NCBI RefSeq assembly: GCF_003569805.1 | Contig: NZ_KZ984053.1 | Coordinates: 1-64,000 of the forward strand | Source: Microbacterium halotolerans | GTDB lineage: Bacteria; Actinomycetota; Actinomycetes; Actinomycetales; Microbacteriaceae | Length of the DNA stretch: 64,000 bases | Direction of reading: 5' to 3' | Shown here: positions 57,116 through 64,000 of the stretch, in pieces | Layout of the letters: the number at the start of each line of letters is the position of its first letter | Position numbering within the stretch: the first letter of the stretch is position 1 | The notes under the pieces: model-generated | The model's database searches: none | What the model saw: the letters and a program-made list of their open reading frames with translations, nothing else | What the model was told of the DNA's origin: nothing | Position numbers and translations under genes: made by a program

Positions 57116-58093
57116 TCAGCGCGTGGTGCCGGAGATGGCGGGCAGCGCGCCGCCTGCCGCCGCGTTGCGGTCGGGACGGAAGTCGGTCAGGTCGATGCTG
57201 TCGATCCCGTCCACGAGCGCCAGCTCGTCCTCGATGATCGCGGCTTCCCATTCCTCGGGACCGACCAGCGGCAGCCGCACGCGCGGACTCGAGATGTAGC
57301 CGAGGCCGTGCAGGATGTACTTGGCGGCGACCGTGCCAGGCACGTGCGTCATCACGGCACGCACGAGAGGCTCGAGCTTGCGGTGCTGCTCCGTCGCGGC
57401 GGCGAGGTCGCCCCGGTTGACGGCGTCGACCATCGCCCGGTACGGCGAGGCCGCGATGTTCGCCGTGACGCCGATGAGACCGGATGCCCCGATCGACATA
57501 TGCGGCAGCGCGTTCGCGTCGTCGCCCGAGAAGTACATCAGGTCGGTCTGGTTCAGCACACGGCTGACTTCGCTGAAGTCGCCCTTGGCGTCCTTCACGG
57601 CGAGGATGTTGGGGTGCTTGGCCAGGCGCAGGATCGTCTCGTACATGATCGGTACGCCGGTGCGGCCGGGAATGTCGTAGAGGATGACCGGCAGATCCGT
57701 GGAGTCGGCGATCAGCCTGAAGTGCGTGAGCAGGCCGGCCTGGGTGGGCTTGTTGTAGTACGGCGTGACGATCATGATGCCGTCTGCGCCCGCCTTCTCG
57801 CTCTTCTGGTAGAGGTCGATGGCGTGGGCGGTCTCGTTCGACCCGCCGCCCGTGATGATCTTCGCCCGGTCGCCCGCGACGCTCCCCGCGACTTCGACGA
57901 GACGCAGCTTCTCATCATCGGTGAGGGTCGACGTCTCCCCCGTCGTACCCGTGACGACGATGCCGTCGGCGCCGCTGGCGATGACGCCGTCGATGTGCTT
58001 CTCGACGGCCGGCCAATCGACTTCGCCGTCGGCCGTCATCGGTGTGACGAGCGCGACGAGAACCTGCCCGAACGGATTGGCTGCCTGCGTCAT
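57116..58093 (-). CDS. dapA: 4-hydroxy-tetrahydrodipicolinate synthase
   Basis: 325 aa TIM barrel, first committed step of lysine/DAP synthesis. The GIVVTGTTGETSTLTDDEK motif, the YYNKP tyrosine region and Schiff-base Lys167 in AVKDAKGDF are present. ATG 58093 is preceded by TACGCT (58101-58106) at 7 nt, so it is likely a leaderless first gene of dapA-rnj. The same order occurs in many actinobacteria. Confidence 0.96.
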   Translation of the reverse strand: MTQAANPFGQVLVALVTPMTADGEVDWPAVEKHIDGVIASGADGIVVTGTTGETSTLTDDEKLRLVEVAGSVAGDRAKIITGGGSNETAHAIDLYQKSEKAGADGIMIVTPYYNKPTQAGLLTHFRLIADSTDLPVILYDIPGRTGVPIMYETILRLAKHPNILAVKDAKGDFSEVSRVLNQTDLMYFSGDDANALPHMSIGASGLIGVTANIAASPYRAMVDAVNRGDLAAATEQHRKLEPLVRAVMTHVPGTVAAKYILHGLGYISSPRVRLPLVGPEEWEAAIIEDELALVDGIDSIDLTDFRPDRNAAAGGALPAISGTTR

Positions 58094-58152
58094 GATTCCC
58101 AGCGTAGCGCCGCGGAGGCGTGGAACATACTTCCCGGGGTTGCGGAGGTGGC

Positions 58153-58659
58153 CTACGGCCTGGTGCGCACGTATGTGAGGAATCGGTAGCGGATGCCCTC
58201 TCGGTTCTCGTGCCATCCGGCGGCAGGGTCGCGGGAGGCGAGGTGCCATTCCTCGCCGACGTGCGGGGCGTGGGTGTCGGCTACGACGTCGACGTCGATC
58301 TCGGTGATCCAGAGCTCGTCGAGGCGGTCCATGGTGGCCGTGTAGATCGACCCGCCGCCGATGATCCACGGCTCAGAGTCCGCGGCGAGTGCCGCGGCGA
58401 TGGCGTCGTCGACGGAGCCTGCAAGCGCTGCGCCGGGGGCGTCATAGTCTTCGCGGCTGGTGACGACGATGTTCTCGCGGCCCGGCAGCGGGCGGAAGCG
58501 CTCGGGGAACGACTCCCAGGTGCGACGGCCCATCACGACCGGACGGCCCAGTGTGGCGTGTTTGAAGTGCGCCAGGTCTTCCGGCAGATGCCACGGCATG
58601 TCGCCGTCCGCACCGATCGCGCCGCCTCTCGCCTGCGCCCAGATCGCGCGGAGCGTCAT
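58153..58659 (-). CDS. dfrA: dihydrofolate reductase
   Basis: 168 aa. Reduces dihydrofolate made by ThyA. AIGADGDMPWHLPEDLAHFK near 14-33 carries the active-site acidic residue, VVMGRRTWESFP is the cofactor motif, and WIIGGGSIY follows. It starts 4 nt after the thyA stop, giving a functional thyA-dfrA pair. Confidence 0.96.
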   Translation of the reverse strand: MTLRAIWAQARGGAIGADGDMPWHLPEDLAHFKHATLGRPVVMGRRTWESFPERFRPLPGRENIVVTSREDYDAPGAALAGSVDDAIAAALAADSEPWIIGGGSIYTATMDRLDELWITEIDVDVVADTHAPHVGEEWHLASRDPAAGWHENREGIRYRFLTYVRTRP

Positions 58660-58663
58660 TCGG

Positions 58664-59473
58664 TCACACCGCCACGGCCGCGCGGATCGTGGGGTGATGC
58701 TGGTAGTCGACGACCTCGAAGTCCTCGAAGTCGTAGTCGAAGATCGACTCCGGCTTCCGATTGATCCGCAGCTGCGGGTACGGGTAGGGGTCGCGCGAGA
58801 GCTGCTCTGCGACCTGCTCGCGGTGGTCGTCGTAGATGTGGCAGTCGCCGCCCGTCCAGACGAAGTCGCCGAGCCCGAGGCCCGTCTGCTGAGCCACCAT
58901 CTGCGTCAGCAGCGCGTAGGAGGCGATGTTGAACGGGACGCCGAGGAACAGATCGGCGCTGCGCTGGTACAGCTGGCAGCTGAGCTTCCCGTCCGCGACG
59001 TAGAACTGGAACAGCGCATGGCACGGGGGCAGCGCCATCCCCTCGATCTCTGCGGGGTTCCACGCCGTGACCATGTGGCGTCGGGAATCGGGGTTGCGCT
59101 TGATTCCGTCGACGACGCGCGCGATCTGGTCGATCTGCTCGCCGTTCGGCGCTGGCCACGAGCGCCACTGCACGCCGTACACCGGACCGAGATCGCCGTT
59201 CTCATCGGCCCATTCGTTCCAGATGCGCACACCGCGATCCTGCAGCCAGCGCACGTTCGAATCGCCGCGCAGGAACCACAGCAGCTCGAGCGCGAGCGAG
59301 CGGAAGTGCACGCGCTTGGTCGTGATCAGCGGGAACGACTCCGACAGATCGAACCGGATCTGTCTCCCGAAGACGCTCGTCGTTCCCGTGCCCGTTCGGT
59401 CGTCTTTGTGGGTGCCGCCCGCCAGCACGTCACGCAGCAGGTCTTCGTACGGGGTCGGGATCGCGGCACTCAT
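58664..59473 (-). CDS. thyA: thymidylate synthase
   Basis: 269 aa, folate-dependent dTMP synthesis. Catalytic cysteine in [12 protein letters not shown] (near 150), [11 protein letters not shown] near 26-36 and the [12 protein letters not shown] motif are intact. Classic ThyA; no flavin-dependent thyX is in the window. TACGAT (59480-59485) is 6 nt before the ATG, suggesting a leaderless thyA-dfrA mRNA. Confidence 0.97.
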   Translation of the reverse strand: MSAAIPTPYEDLLRDVLAGGTHKDDRTGTGTTSVFGRQIRFDLSESFPLITTKRVHFRSLALELLWFLRGDSNVRWLQDRGVRIWNEWADENGDLGPVYGVQWRSWPAPNGEQIDQIARVVDGIKRNPDSRRHMVTAWNPAEIEGMALPPCHALFQFYVADGKLSCQLYQRSADLFLGVPFNIASYALLTQMVAQQTGLGLGDFVWTGGDCHIYDDHREQVAEQLSRDPYPYPQLRINRKPESIFDYDFEDFEVVDYQHHPTIRAAVAV

Positions 59474-59540
59474 GTCTCGATCGTACGCCCGACATCCGGC
59501 ATCCGGCCGCGGCGCGTCCGGTGCTTCGCGACGTCGGGGC

Positions 59541-60137
59541 TCACGCCGAGCGGCCGCGGCCTACGAGTCCGACGCGCTGCAGGACGAGGTAGAGCTGACA
59601 TCCCAGGCAGAGCCCGAAGACGGCGTTGAGCAGCGCCGCGACGAGGGCGGCCGCCGCCGCGATGGGCAGCGCCAGCGGCACTCCCGTCAGGTGCAGAATC
59701 AGGCCGACGAGCGTCACGCCCAGGCCGACGCCCTGTGCGAAGCGGGGAGGACGCGGGTCCTCCCGCACGCTCGGGGGCGCGAGGCGCGGCGAGACCAGCC
59801 GCCGATAGAGCGCTCCCCACGGTGCCGTGCGCGGTGACGCGACTGCCCAGGCGAACAGCACGGCGACGACCGCGACGGCGATGAAACCGGCATCCGCCGC
59901 CCGCTCTGCCGGTGACGCCGACCGGATGGCCCAGCCCGCGCCGGGCGAGAACGTCGCATCGGCGAGTGGCTGGTACGCGAACCATCCGAACGACACCGCA
60001 CCGGATGTCGCGGTCGCGACCCCGATGAGCGCCAGGAACGTGGCCGCCAGCAGCAGCACGGAGGTGATCGCTGCGGCGAAGCGGGGACCCCTGGGGTCGA
60101 TGCCGATCGGTGCGGATCCTGACGACGATGCGCTCAT
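59541..60137 (-). CDS. DUF4395 membrane protein
   Basis: 198 aa with about four membrane segments. It carries [17 protein letters not shown] at the N-terminus and a C-terminal CLGC motif ([14 protein letters not shown], near 176), the hallmarks of DUF4395. The start overlaps the upstream thioredoxin-like gene by 4 nt. The paired cysteines at the membrane suggest electron exchange with that partner; this is inference. Confidence 0.83.
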   Translation of the reverse strand: MSASSSGSAPIGIDPRGPRFAAAITSVLLLAATFLALIGVATATSGAVSFGWFAYQPLADATFSPGAGWAIRSASPAERAADAGFIAVAVVAVLFAWAVASPRTAPWGALYRRLVSPRLAPPSVREDPRPPRFAQGVGLGVTLVGLILHLTGVPLALPIAAAAALVAALLNAVFGLCLGCQLYLVLQRVGLVGRGRSA

Positions 60138-60568
60138 GCGTCAGCGCCTTCCGTCACGCGTGCGATCTCCGCCTCGAGATCGTCGCGCCTCGGCATCCCG
60201 CCGATTCTCGCCCTGAGGATCCCCGACCCGTCGAGCAGAAGCGTGGTCGGGGTCTGCAGCACGTGGAACCGACTTGCGAGATCCGGACGATGCGTCAGGT
60301 CGACCTCGACGTGTCCGACACCTTCGGCAGCGGCGAACCCCGTCAGGAGACGGCGCACGCTCGGGCACCTGGCGCACATCTCGGTGCTGAACTGCACCAG
60401 CGTGGCTCTGTCGCCGAAGGCTGCCGTGTCGTACCCGAGCTCGAGCGGCGACACGCGGTCCGGTTCGATCGTTCTGACGCGCCCGTCGCGGCGCCTCCAC
60501 AGCAGCCCCGCGATCGCGGCGACGGCGACCACGACGACCACGACGACAGCAGCGACGAGCGGGTTCAT
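60134..60568 (-). CDS. membrane-anchored thioredoxin-like protein
   Basis: 144 aa. An N-terminal membrane anchor (about 4-24) is followed by a thioredoxin fold with CARC as the active site (FSTEMCARCPSVRR, near 65) and cis-proline region LQTPTTLLLDG. Probably handles thiols at the membrane together with the coupled DUF4395 protein. TAGCGT (60575-60580) lies 6 nt before the ATG. Confidence 0.88.
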   Translation of the reverse strand: MNPLVAAVVVVVVVAVAAIAGLLWRRRDGRVRTIEPDRVSPLELGYDTAAFGDRATLVQFSTEMCARCPSVRRLLTGFAAAEGVGHVEVDLTHRPDLASRFHVLQTPTTLLLDGSGILRARIGGMPRRDDLEAEIARVTEGADA

Positions 60569-60808
60569 GCCGCCACGCTACCTCCGGCCGCTCATCAGGG
60601 CTCGAGTGTGACCCGTTGTGACAGCACGCTGTCGCCGGCTGCGGCGCATCCGGATCGCACGGTGCGAACGGCGCTGCGACGGCCGCCCATGCGACGCGGA
60701 ACGGCACGACGCGCGCAACACGGCGGCCGCAGCTCAGGACGGGCGACAGCACCGGCCATCGTCAGTAGGCTGGCCGTGAACAGGGGCCGTCGATCGAAGG
60801 AGTTCCCC

Positions 60809-61231
60809 ATGAGCGTTACGAGCGAAGCAACCACCAACTGGAACGGGTCTCTCTTCGAGGGCTCCGGCACCGTCGCACCCGCATCGGGCATCGGCACCTT
60901 CGCCGTCAACTGGAAGGCGCGCAGCGAGGGCGCAGCGGCCACGACGACGCCGGAGGAGCTCATCGCGGCCGCGCACTCGTCGTGCTTCTCGATGGCGCTG
61001 TCGAACGAGCTCACCAGCAACGGCACGCCGCCGGAGAGCGTCAACACCACCGCGTCGGTCACCTTCGTACCAGGCACGGGCGTCACCGGCAGCCACCTCA
61101 ACGTGAGCGCGAAGGTGCCCGGCATCGACGAGGCGGAGTTCGCGAAGATCGCGGAAGCGGCCAAGACCGGCTGCCCGATCTCGCAGGCACTCGCCGGCAT
61201 CGAGATCACCCTCGAGGCGGCGCTGGCCTGA
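60809..61231 (+). CDS. osmC: OsmC-family peroxiredoxin
   Basis: 140 aa. Detoxifies organic hydroperoxides in family members. The two redox cysteines are in AAHSSCFSMALS (near 57) and KTGCPISQAL (near 122). ATG 60809 is preceded by GAAGGAG. Single-gene plus-strand unit between minus-strand genes, closed by a clear terminator. Confidence 0.93.
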   Translation: MSVTSEATTNWNGSLFEGSGTVAPASGIGTFAVNWKARSEGAAATTTPEELIAAAHSSCFSMALSNELTSNGTPPESVNTTASVTFVPGTGVTGSHLNVSAKVPGIDEAEFAKIAEAAKTGCPISQALAGIEITLEAALA

Positions 61232-61249
61232 CCTCTCGGCCGCACCGCC

Positions 61250-61283
61250 ACGCGCCCCGTCCTTCTCGAAGGTCGGGGCGCGT
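61250..61283 (+). terminator. osmC terminator
   Basis: 10-bp stem ACGCGCCCCG/CGGGGCGCGT with an inner CCTT/AAGG extension and CTCG tetraloop, 18 nt after the osmC stop; convergent with the next gene and may serve both. Confidence 0.75.
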
Positions 61284-61310
61284 CTGTGCTCCGTCGACCC
61301 GTGCCCTGTG

Positions 61311-61751
61311 TCAGCTGCGGGGGGCGAGGCGGATGGACGCTCGGATCGCCTCGCGAGCACGGCGACGGTCGCCTGCCGCGTCGTAGGCGAGGCCGAGCCG
61401 GTACCACGCTCGCCAGTCCTCAGGCGACTGCTCGACCTGCGCGCGGTACTTCGGGAACACCGCCTCGCCGTCCGCGCGTTCGACGCGACCGCTCGGCGAC
61501 ACGGCGACCTGGTCTTCCGGAACCTCGCCCTCCGACTTGAGGCGGCGGCCGAGCCTGTCGGCGCGGACGCCGAACCAGAGCTCGCGCCCCAGCGCCCACA
61601 CGGCGATGATCGGCAGCACGATGAGGGCGACGCCCATCGCGATGCCCACGGGGTCGCCCGTGCTGAGGAACGCCGCGGCGCGGCCGCCGGCGACGACGAT
61701 GTAGAGGATGAGCGCCGCCGCCATCACGGCGACGCCGATGCGGACCTTCAC
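61311..61751 (-). CDS. TPR-like membrane protein
   Basis: 146 aa. Two membrane segments in the first ~60 residues, then a linker and a single tetratricopeptide-like unit at the C-terminus (WRAWYRLGLAYDAAGDRRRAREAI). I do not recognise a named family. The ATG overlaps the dapB stop by 4 nt, so it is translationally coupled to dapB. Confidence 0.75.
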   Translation of the reverse strand: MKVRIGVAVMAAALILYIVVAGGRAAAFLSTGDPVGIAMGVALIVLPIIAVWALGRELWFGVRADRLGRRLKSEGEVPEDQVAVSPSGRVERADGEAVFPKYRAQVEQSPEDWRAWYRLGLAYDAAGDRRRAREAIRASIRLAPRS

Positions 61752-62554
61752 GCGCCCGTGGCGCCGGCGACCTGGCCCGTCACGCCGCCCTCGTCGACCG
61801 GCGGCCGCGCGCTCGCGCGGGGAGCGCCGATGCCTATGTCGATGAAGTTCTCCAGTCCGACGACCACCCCGCGCACACCAGCCGCGTGCTCGAGCGCGAT
61901 CCGGATGCCCGGGGCGTATGCCGCGGCCGACTCGATCGTGTCGTGCACGATCGACAGGCTCTCGCCCTGGCCGGAGAGGATCGTCTCCTGCCTTGCGACC
62001 ACGCCCGGCCGACGCAGCGCGTGCACGGGCACGCCGCCGACCTGCTGGCCGCGGGCGCGCTGATCGACGTGGGGGGCCTCGACCGGCTCATCCCTCGCCG
62101 AGGCGATCATCTCCGCGGTGCGCACCGCCGTGCCGCTCGGCGAGTCGATCTTCGTGTCGCGGTGCGCCTCGACGATCTCGGCGTACGGGAAGAACCGCGA
62201 TGCCGCAGCGGCGAGGGCCGTGCCAAGCACGGAGCCGAGCGAGAAGTTCGGAATGAACACGGCACCCGTGCCCGCCGCCTCGACGAGCGGACGCACCGAC
62301 GCGATCCGCTCGGACGACCAGCCGCTCGTTCCCACGAGGACGGGCAGTTCCCGCTGGGTCGCGGCGCGCACCACGTCGACGCTGATCTGCGGGACGGAGG
62401 CGTCGACCACCAGATCGGCGCCCTCGATCTCAGCGAGATCGCTGCCCGAGCCCAGCACCGAGTGCACGTCGAACTCGTCGTGCTCCTCGATCACCTGCCT
62501 GATGATCGAACCGAGCTTGCCGTTTCCGCCGACGAGGGCCACACGAGACGCCAT
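61748..62554 (-). CDS. dapB: 4-hydroxy-tetrahydrodipicolinate reductase
   Basis: 268 aa. NAD(P)-binding GGNGKLGSIIRQ at the N-terminus, and the catalytic signature EAHRDTKIDSPSGTA (near 129-143) with the conserved histidine and lysine. The C-terminal ~20 residues are variable. TAGGAT (62561-62566) lies 6 nt before the ATG, indicating a leaderless dapB-TPR mRNA. With dapA and dapF, three lysine/DAP genes lie within 18 kb. Confidence 0.95.
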   Translation of the reverse strand: MASRVALVGGNGKLGSIIRQVIEEHDEFDVHSVLGSGSDLAEIEGADLVVDASVPQISVDVVRAATQRELPVLVGTSGWSSERIASVRPLVEAAGTGAVFIPNFSLGSVLGTALAAAASRFFPYAEIVEAHRDTKIDSPSGTAVRTAEMIASARDEPVEAPHVDQRARGQQVGGVPVHALRRPGVVARQETILSGQGESLSIVHDTIESAAAYAPGIRIALEHAAGVRGVVVGLENFIDIGIGAPRASARPPVDEGGVTGQVAGATGA

Positions 62555-62583
62555 GGCTCCATCCTACGATCCGGCGGGAGGGT

Positions 62584-63186
62584 TCAGATCGGGTTCTCGT
62601 CGGGGAGCCCTGTGCGCAGCTCGTGCGGGAGGTGTCCGAGATCGTTGTGCGTGAGCAGCGTCCACGGCCGCCCCGGCTTCTGAGCGATCACCGTCAGCCC
62701 GCAGTGCGCCTGGTTCAGCGTCATCCATCGCCACTCGGGCGCCTCGAGCACCTCGCGCACGAACCAGGAGATCACGAAGTTGTGCGTGATGAGCAGTTCG
62801 TGCACCTCCTCGTTCCTGCGCACGAGGAACTCGGCCGTCGCGTCGGCCATCTGCGCTCCGCCCGCCTCGATCTCCGCTTCGCTGTACGAGCCGAAGAACG
62901 GTTCGAACGTGCCTGGCGTCTCCTCCGTCATGCCCGTCGGCACGCAGTCGAACAGCAGCGCGTGCGGCTGAGGATCGACGGCGGGCAGTCGCTCAGCCAC
63001 GTACTTGGCCGTCTCGCTGGCCCGTTCGAGCGGCGAATGCCACACGGCATCGAACGTGAGTCCGGAGAGCCGATCGGCGATCGCGGCCGCCTGACGCTGT
63101 CCCTTGCCGGAGAGCGGGCCGTCTTCGAGGCCGTATTCGGCATCCTGGTGCTCACCGTGACGGACGAGGTAGATGTAGTGCGTCAT
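62584..63186 (-). CDS. histidine phosphatase family protein
   Basis: 200 aa. The RHG motif (YLVRHGEHQDA, near 6-16) carries the phospho-histidine, and PLSGKGQRQAAAIADRL and WHSPLERASETAKYVAERL are standard for the phosphoglycerate-mutase-like branch. LLITHNFVISWFV supplies the second histidine. Substrate unknown. ATG 63186 was preferred over a frame opening 16 codons earlier; AGAAGAGCGG precedes it. Confidence 0.9.
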   Translation of the reverse strand: MTHYIYLVRHGEHQDAEYGLEDGPLSGKGQRQAAAIADRLSGLTFDAVWHSPLERASETAKYVAERLPAVDPQPHALLFDCVPTGMTEETPGTFEPFFGSYSEAEIEAGGAQMADATAEFLVRRNEEVHELLITHNFVISWFVREVLEAPEWRWMTLNQAHCGLTVIAQKPGRPWTLLTHNDLGHLPHELRTGLPDENPI

Positions 63187-63323
63187 CCGCTCTTCTTCTC
63201 CAGAACCTGTCCTGTTGGTCGGCGCGCGCCACATTGCGCGGCCATGTCCAGCCTATCGGAGCACGGCGCCGCGCGCGCCGCGCCCGATCGACCACCTTCC
63301 CAACCGCGGGTGAACAGCGCGTT

Positions 63324-64000
63324 CTAGTGCGCGGCCTTCTGCAGGTCGGCGATGTGGGCCCTGGAGAGCGAGATGCCCGCGCCCTGCACCAGCTCGTCGA
63401 CGTGGAGCGCTTCGAAGGCGTTGGCGATCGGCGCCACGACGCCGGCCTGCGCGCGCAGCCACGCGACGGCGACGGCCGCCAGCGGCACGCTCAGTTCGGC
63501 GGAGATCCGGTCGAACACCCTGAGCACCTTCGTGCCCCTGCGGTTCATCCGCTCGGCGAGCTGCGCGCCCCTGGTGGATGCGGCCGCCTGGGAGCGCGAT
63601 CGGTGCCTGCCGGTGAGGAACCCGTGCTCGAGGGGATGTGACGGGGTCAGCGCGATGCCCTGAGCACGGGCGACCAGGCGCAGATCGCCTTCGTAGTCCT
63701 CGCGCCGCAGCGCGTTGTACGGCACGTCGATCACGGGAATGCGCGGATAGCCCGCAGAAGCGAGGATGCGCATCTCGACGAGCTGATTCGCGGTGAGTCC
63801 GTACGCGCCGATCACACGTGCCTTGCCGGTCTCGACGAGCCAGTCAGCCGTTGCCAGCGCGTCCTCCAGCGGCACGTCGTCGAGTTCGGATGCGTCGAAG
63901 TAGAGCAGGTCGATGCGATCGGTGCCCAGTCGTTCCAGCGACGATTCGACCGCGCGGACGAGAGGCACGGAACCGAGCCCCGGATGATCCGGATGTCCGC
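63324..64000 (-). CDS. aldo/keto reductase, 5' end missing
   Basis: C-terminal ~225 residues of an AKR-superfamily enzyme; the frame continues beyond the right edge (GHPDHPGLGSVPLVRAVESS is still in frame). LERLGTDRIDLLYF and GKARVIGAYGLTANQL are typical barrel segments, and the end has VAVAWLRAQAGVVAPIANAF. The catalytic Asp/Tyr/Lys part lies mostly outside the window. Confidence 0.85.
   Translation of the reverse strand, partial: GHPDHPGLGSVPLVRAVESSLERLGTDRIDLLYFDASELDDVPLEDALATADWLVETGKARVIGAYGLTANQLVEMRILASAGYPRIPVIDVPYNALRREDYEGDLRLVARAQGIALTPSHPLEHGFLTGRHRSRSQAAASTRGAQLAERMNRRGTKVLRVFDRISAELSVPLAAVAVAWLRAQAGVVAPIANAFEALHVDELVQGAGISLSRAHIADLQKAAH

Noticed and set aside
55271..58189. 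A 972-codon plus-strand open frame beginning in the tandem repeat
   Set aside because: It runs antisense through the ribonuclease J and dapA genes, whose protein motifs are clear; long antisense frames are expected in high-GC DNA.

Overview
This window is high-GC DNA from an actinobacterium, most likely family Microbacteriaceae (Microbacterium or a close relative). That is inferred from the 5' end of the 16S rRNA gene, from actinobacterial markers (PriA-type HisA, DUF3046, ClgR, a GluABCD uptake system, a LysM gene divergent from lexA) and from gene order. Almost everything is chromosomal core. I found no prophage, insertion sequence, CRISPR array, tRNA gene or defence island. Most genes lie on the minus strand.

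Layout. 1-700: 5' end of a 16S rRNA gene with a long leader and four candidate tandem promoters. 699-9920: tyrS, then arginine biosynthesis (argC-argJ-argB-argD-argF, a membrane acyltransferase-like gene, argH). 10258-14313: a CoA-transferase, a two-component system and a DUF2306 membrane protein. 14411-17949: pheS-pheT. 17961-26363: an accessory catabolic block made of an FGGY kinase, an FAD-linked oxidoreductase, a short-chain dehydrogenase and an OpuABCD-like ABC transporter, with a divergent IclR regulator. 26424-29736: gluABCD-type amino-acid importer. 29853-32548: an rRNA/tRNA methyltransferase, an LPG-synthase-like membrane protein and a glycosyltransferase. 32727-34005: infC-rpmI-rplT. 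34261-38854: DUF1844 gene, then hisC, hisB-hisH and hisA-sseB.

38901-62554 is a conserved actinobacterial housekeeping block: LysM gene/lexA, an S9 peptidase, hflX, an RsmC-like methyltransferase, dapF, miaA-miaB, recX-recA, DUF3046, clgR, cinA-pgsA-ftsK, ribonuclease J-dapA, dfrA-thyA, a thioredoxin/DUF4395 pair, an OsmC protein and dapB. A histidine phosphatase and a 5'-truncated aldo/keto reductase end the window.

The most notable signals are regulatory. About twenty genes have a TANNNT (or near) -10 element 6-9 nt before the start codon, suggesting many leaderless mRNAs. LexA boxes sit at lexA/LysM and recA, with a second, PafBC-like promoter at recA. infC appears to start at AUC. A ten-copy 8-bp tandem repeat lies beside a 23-bp-arm inverted repeat between the ribonuclease J gene and ftsK. 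The kinase/FAD enzyme/SDR trio resembles E. coli ygcE-ygcU-ygcW but is linked to an Opu-type transporter, which makes it the best candidate here for an undescribed pathway.
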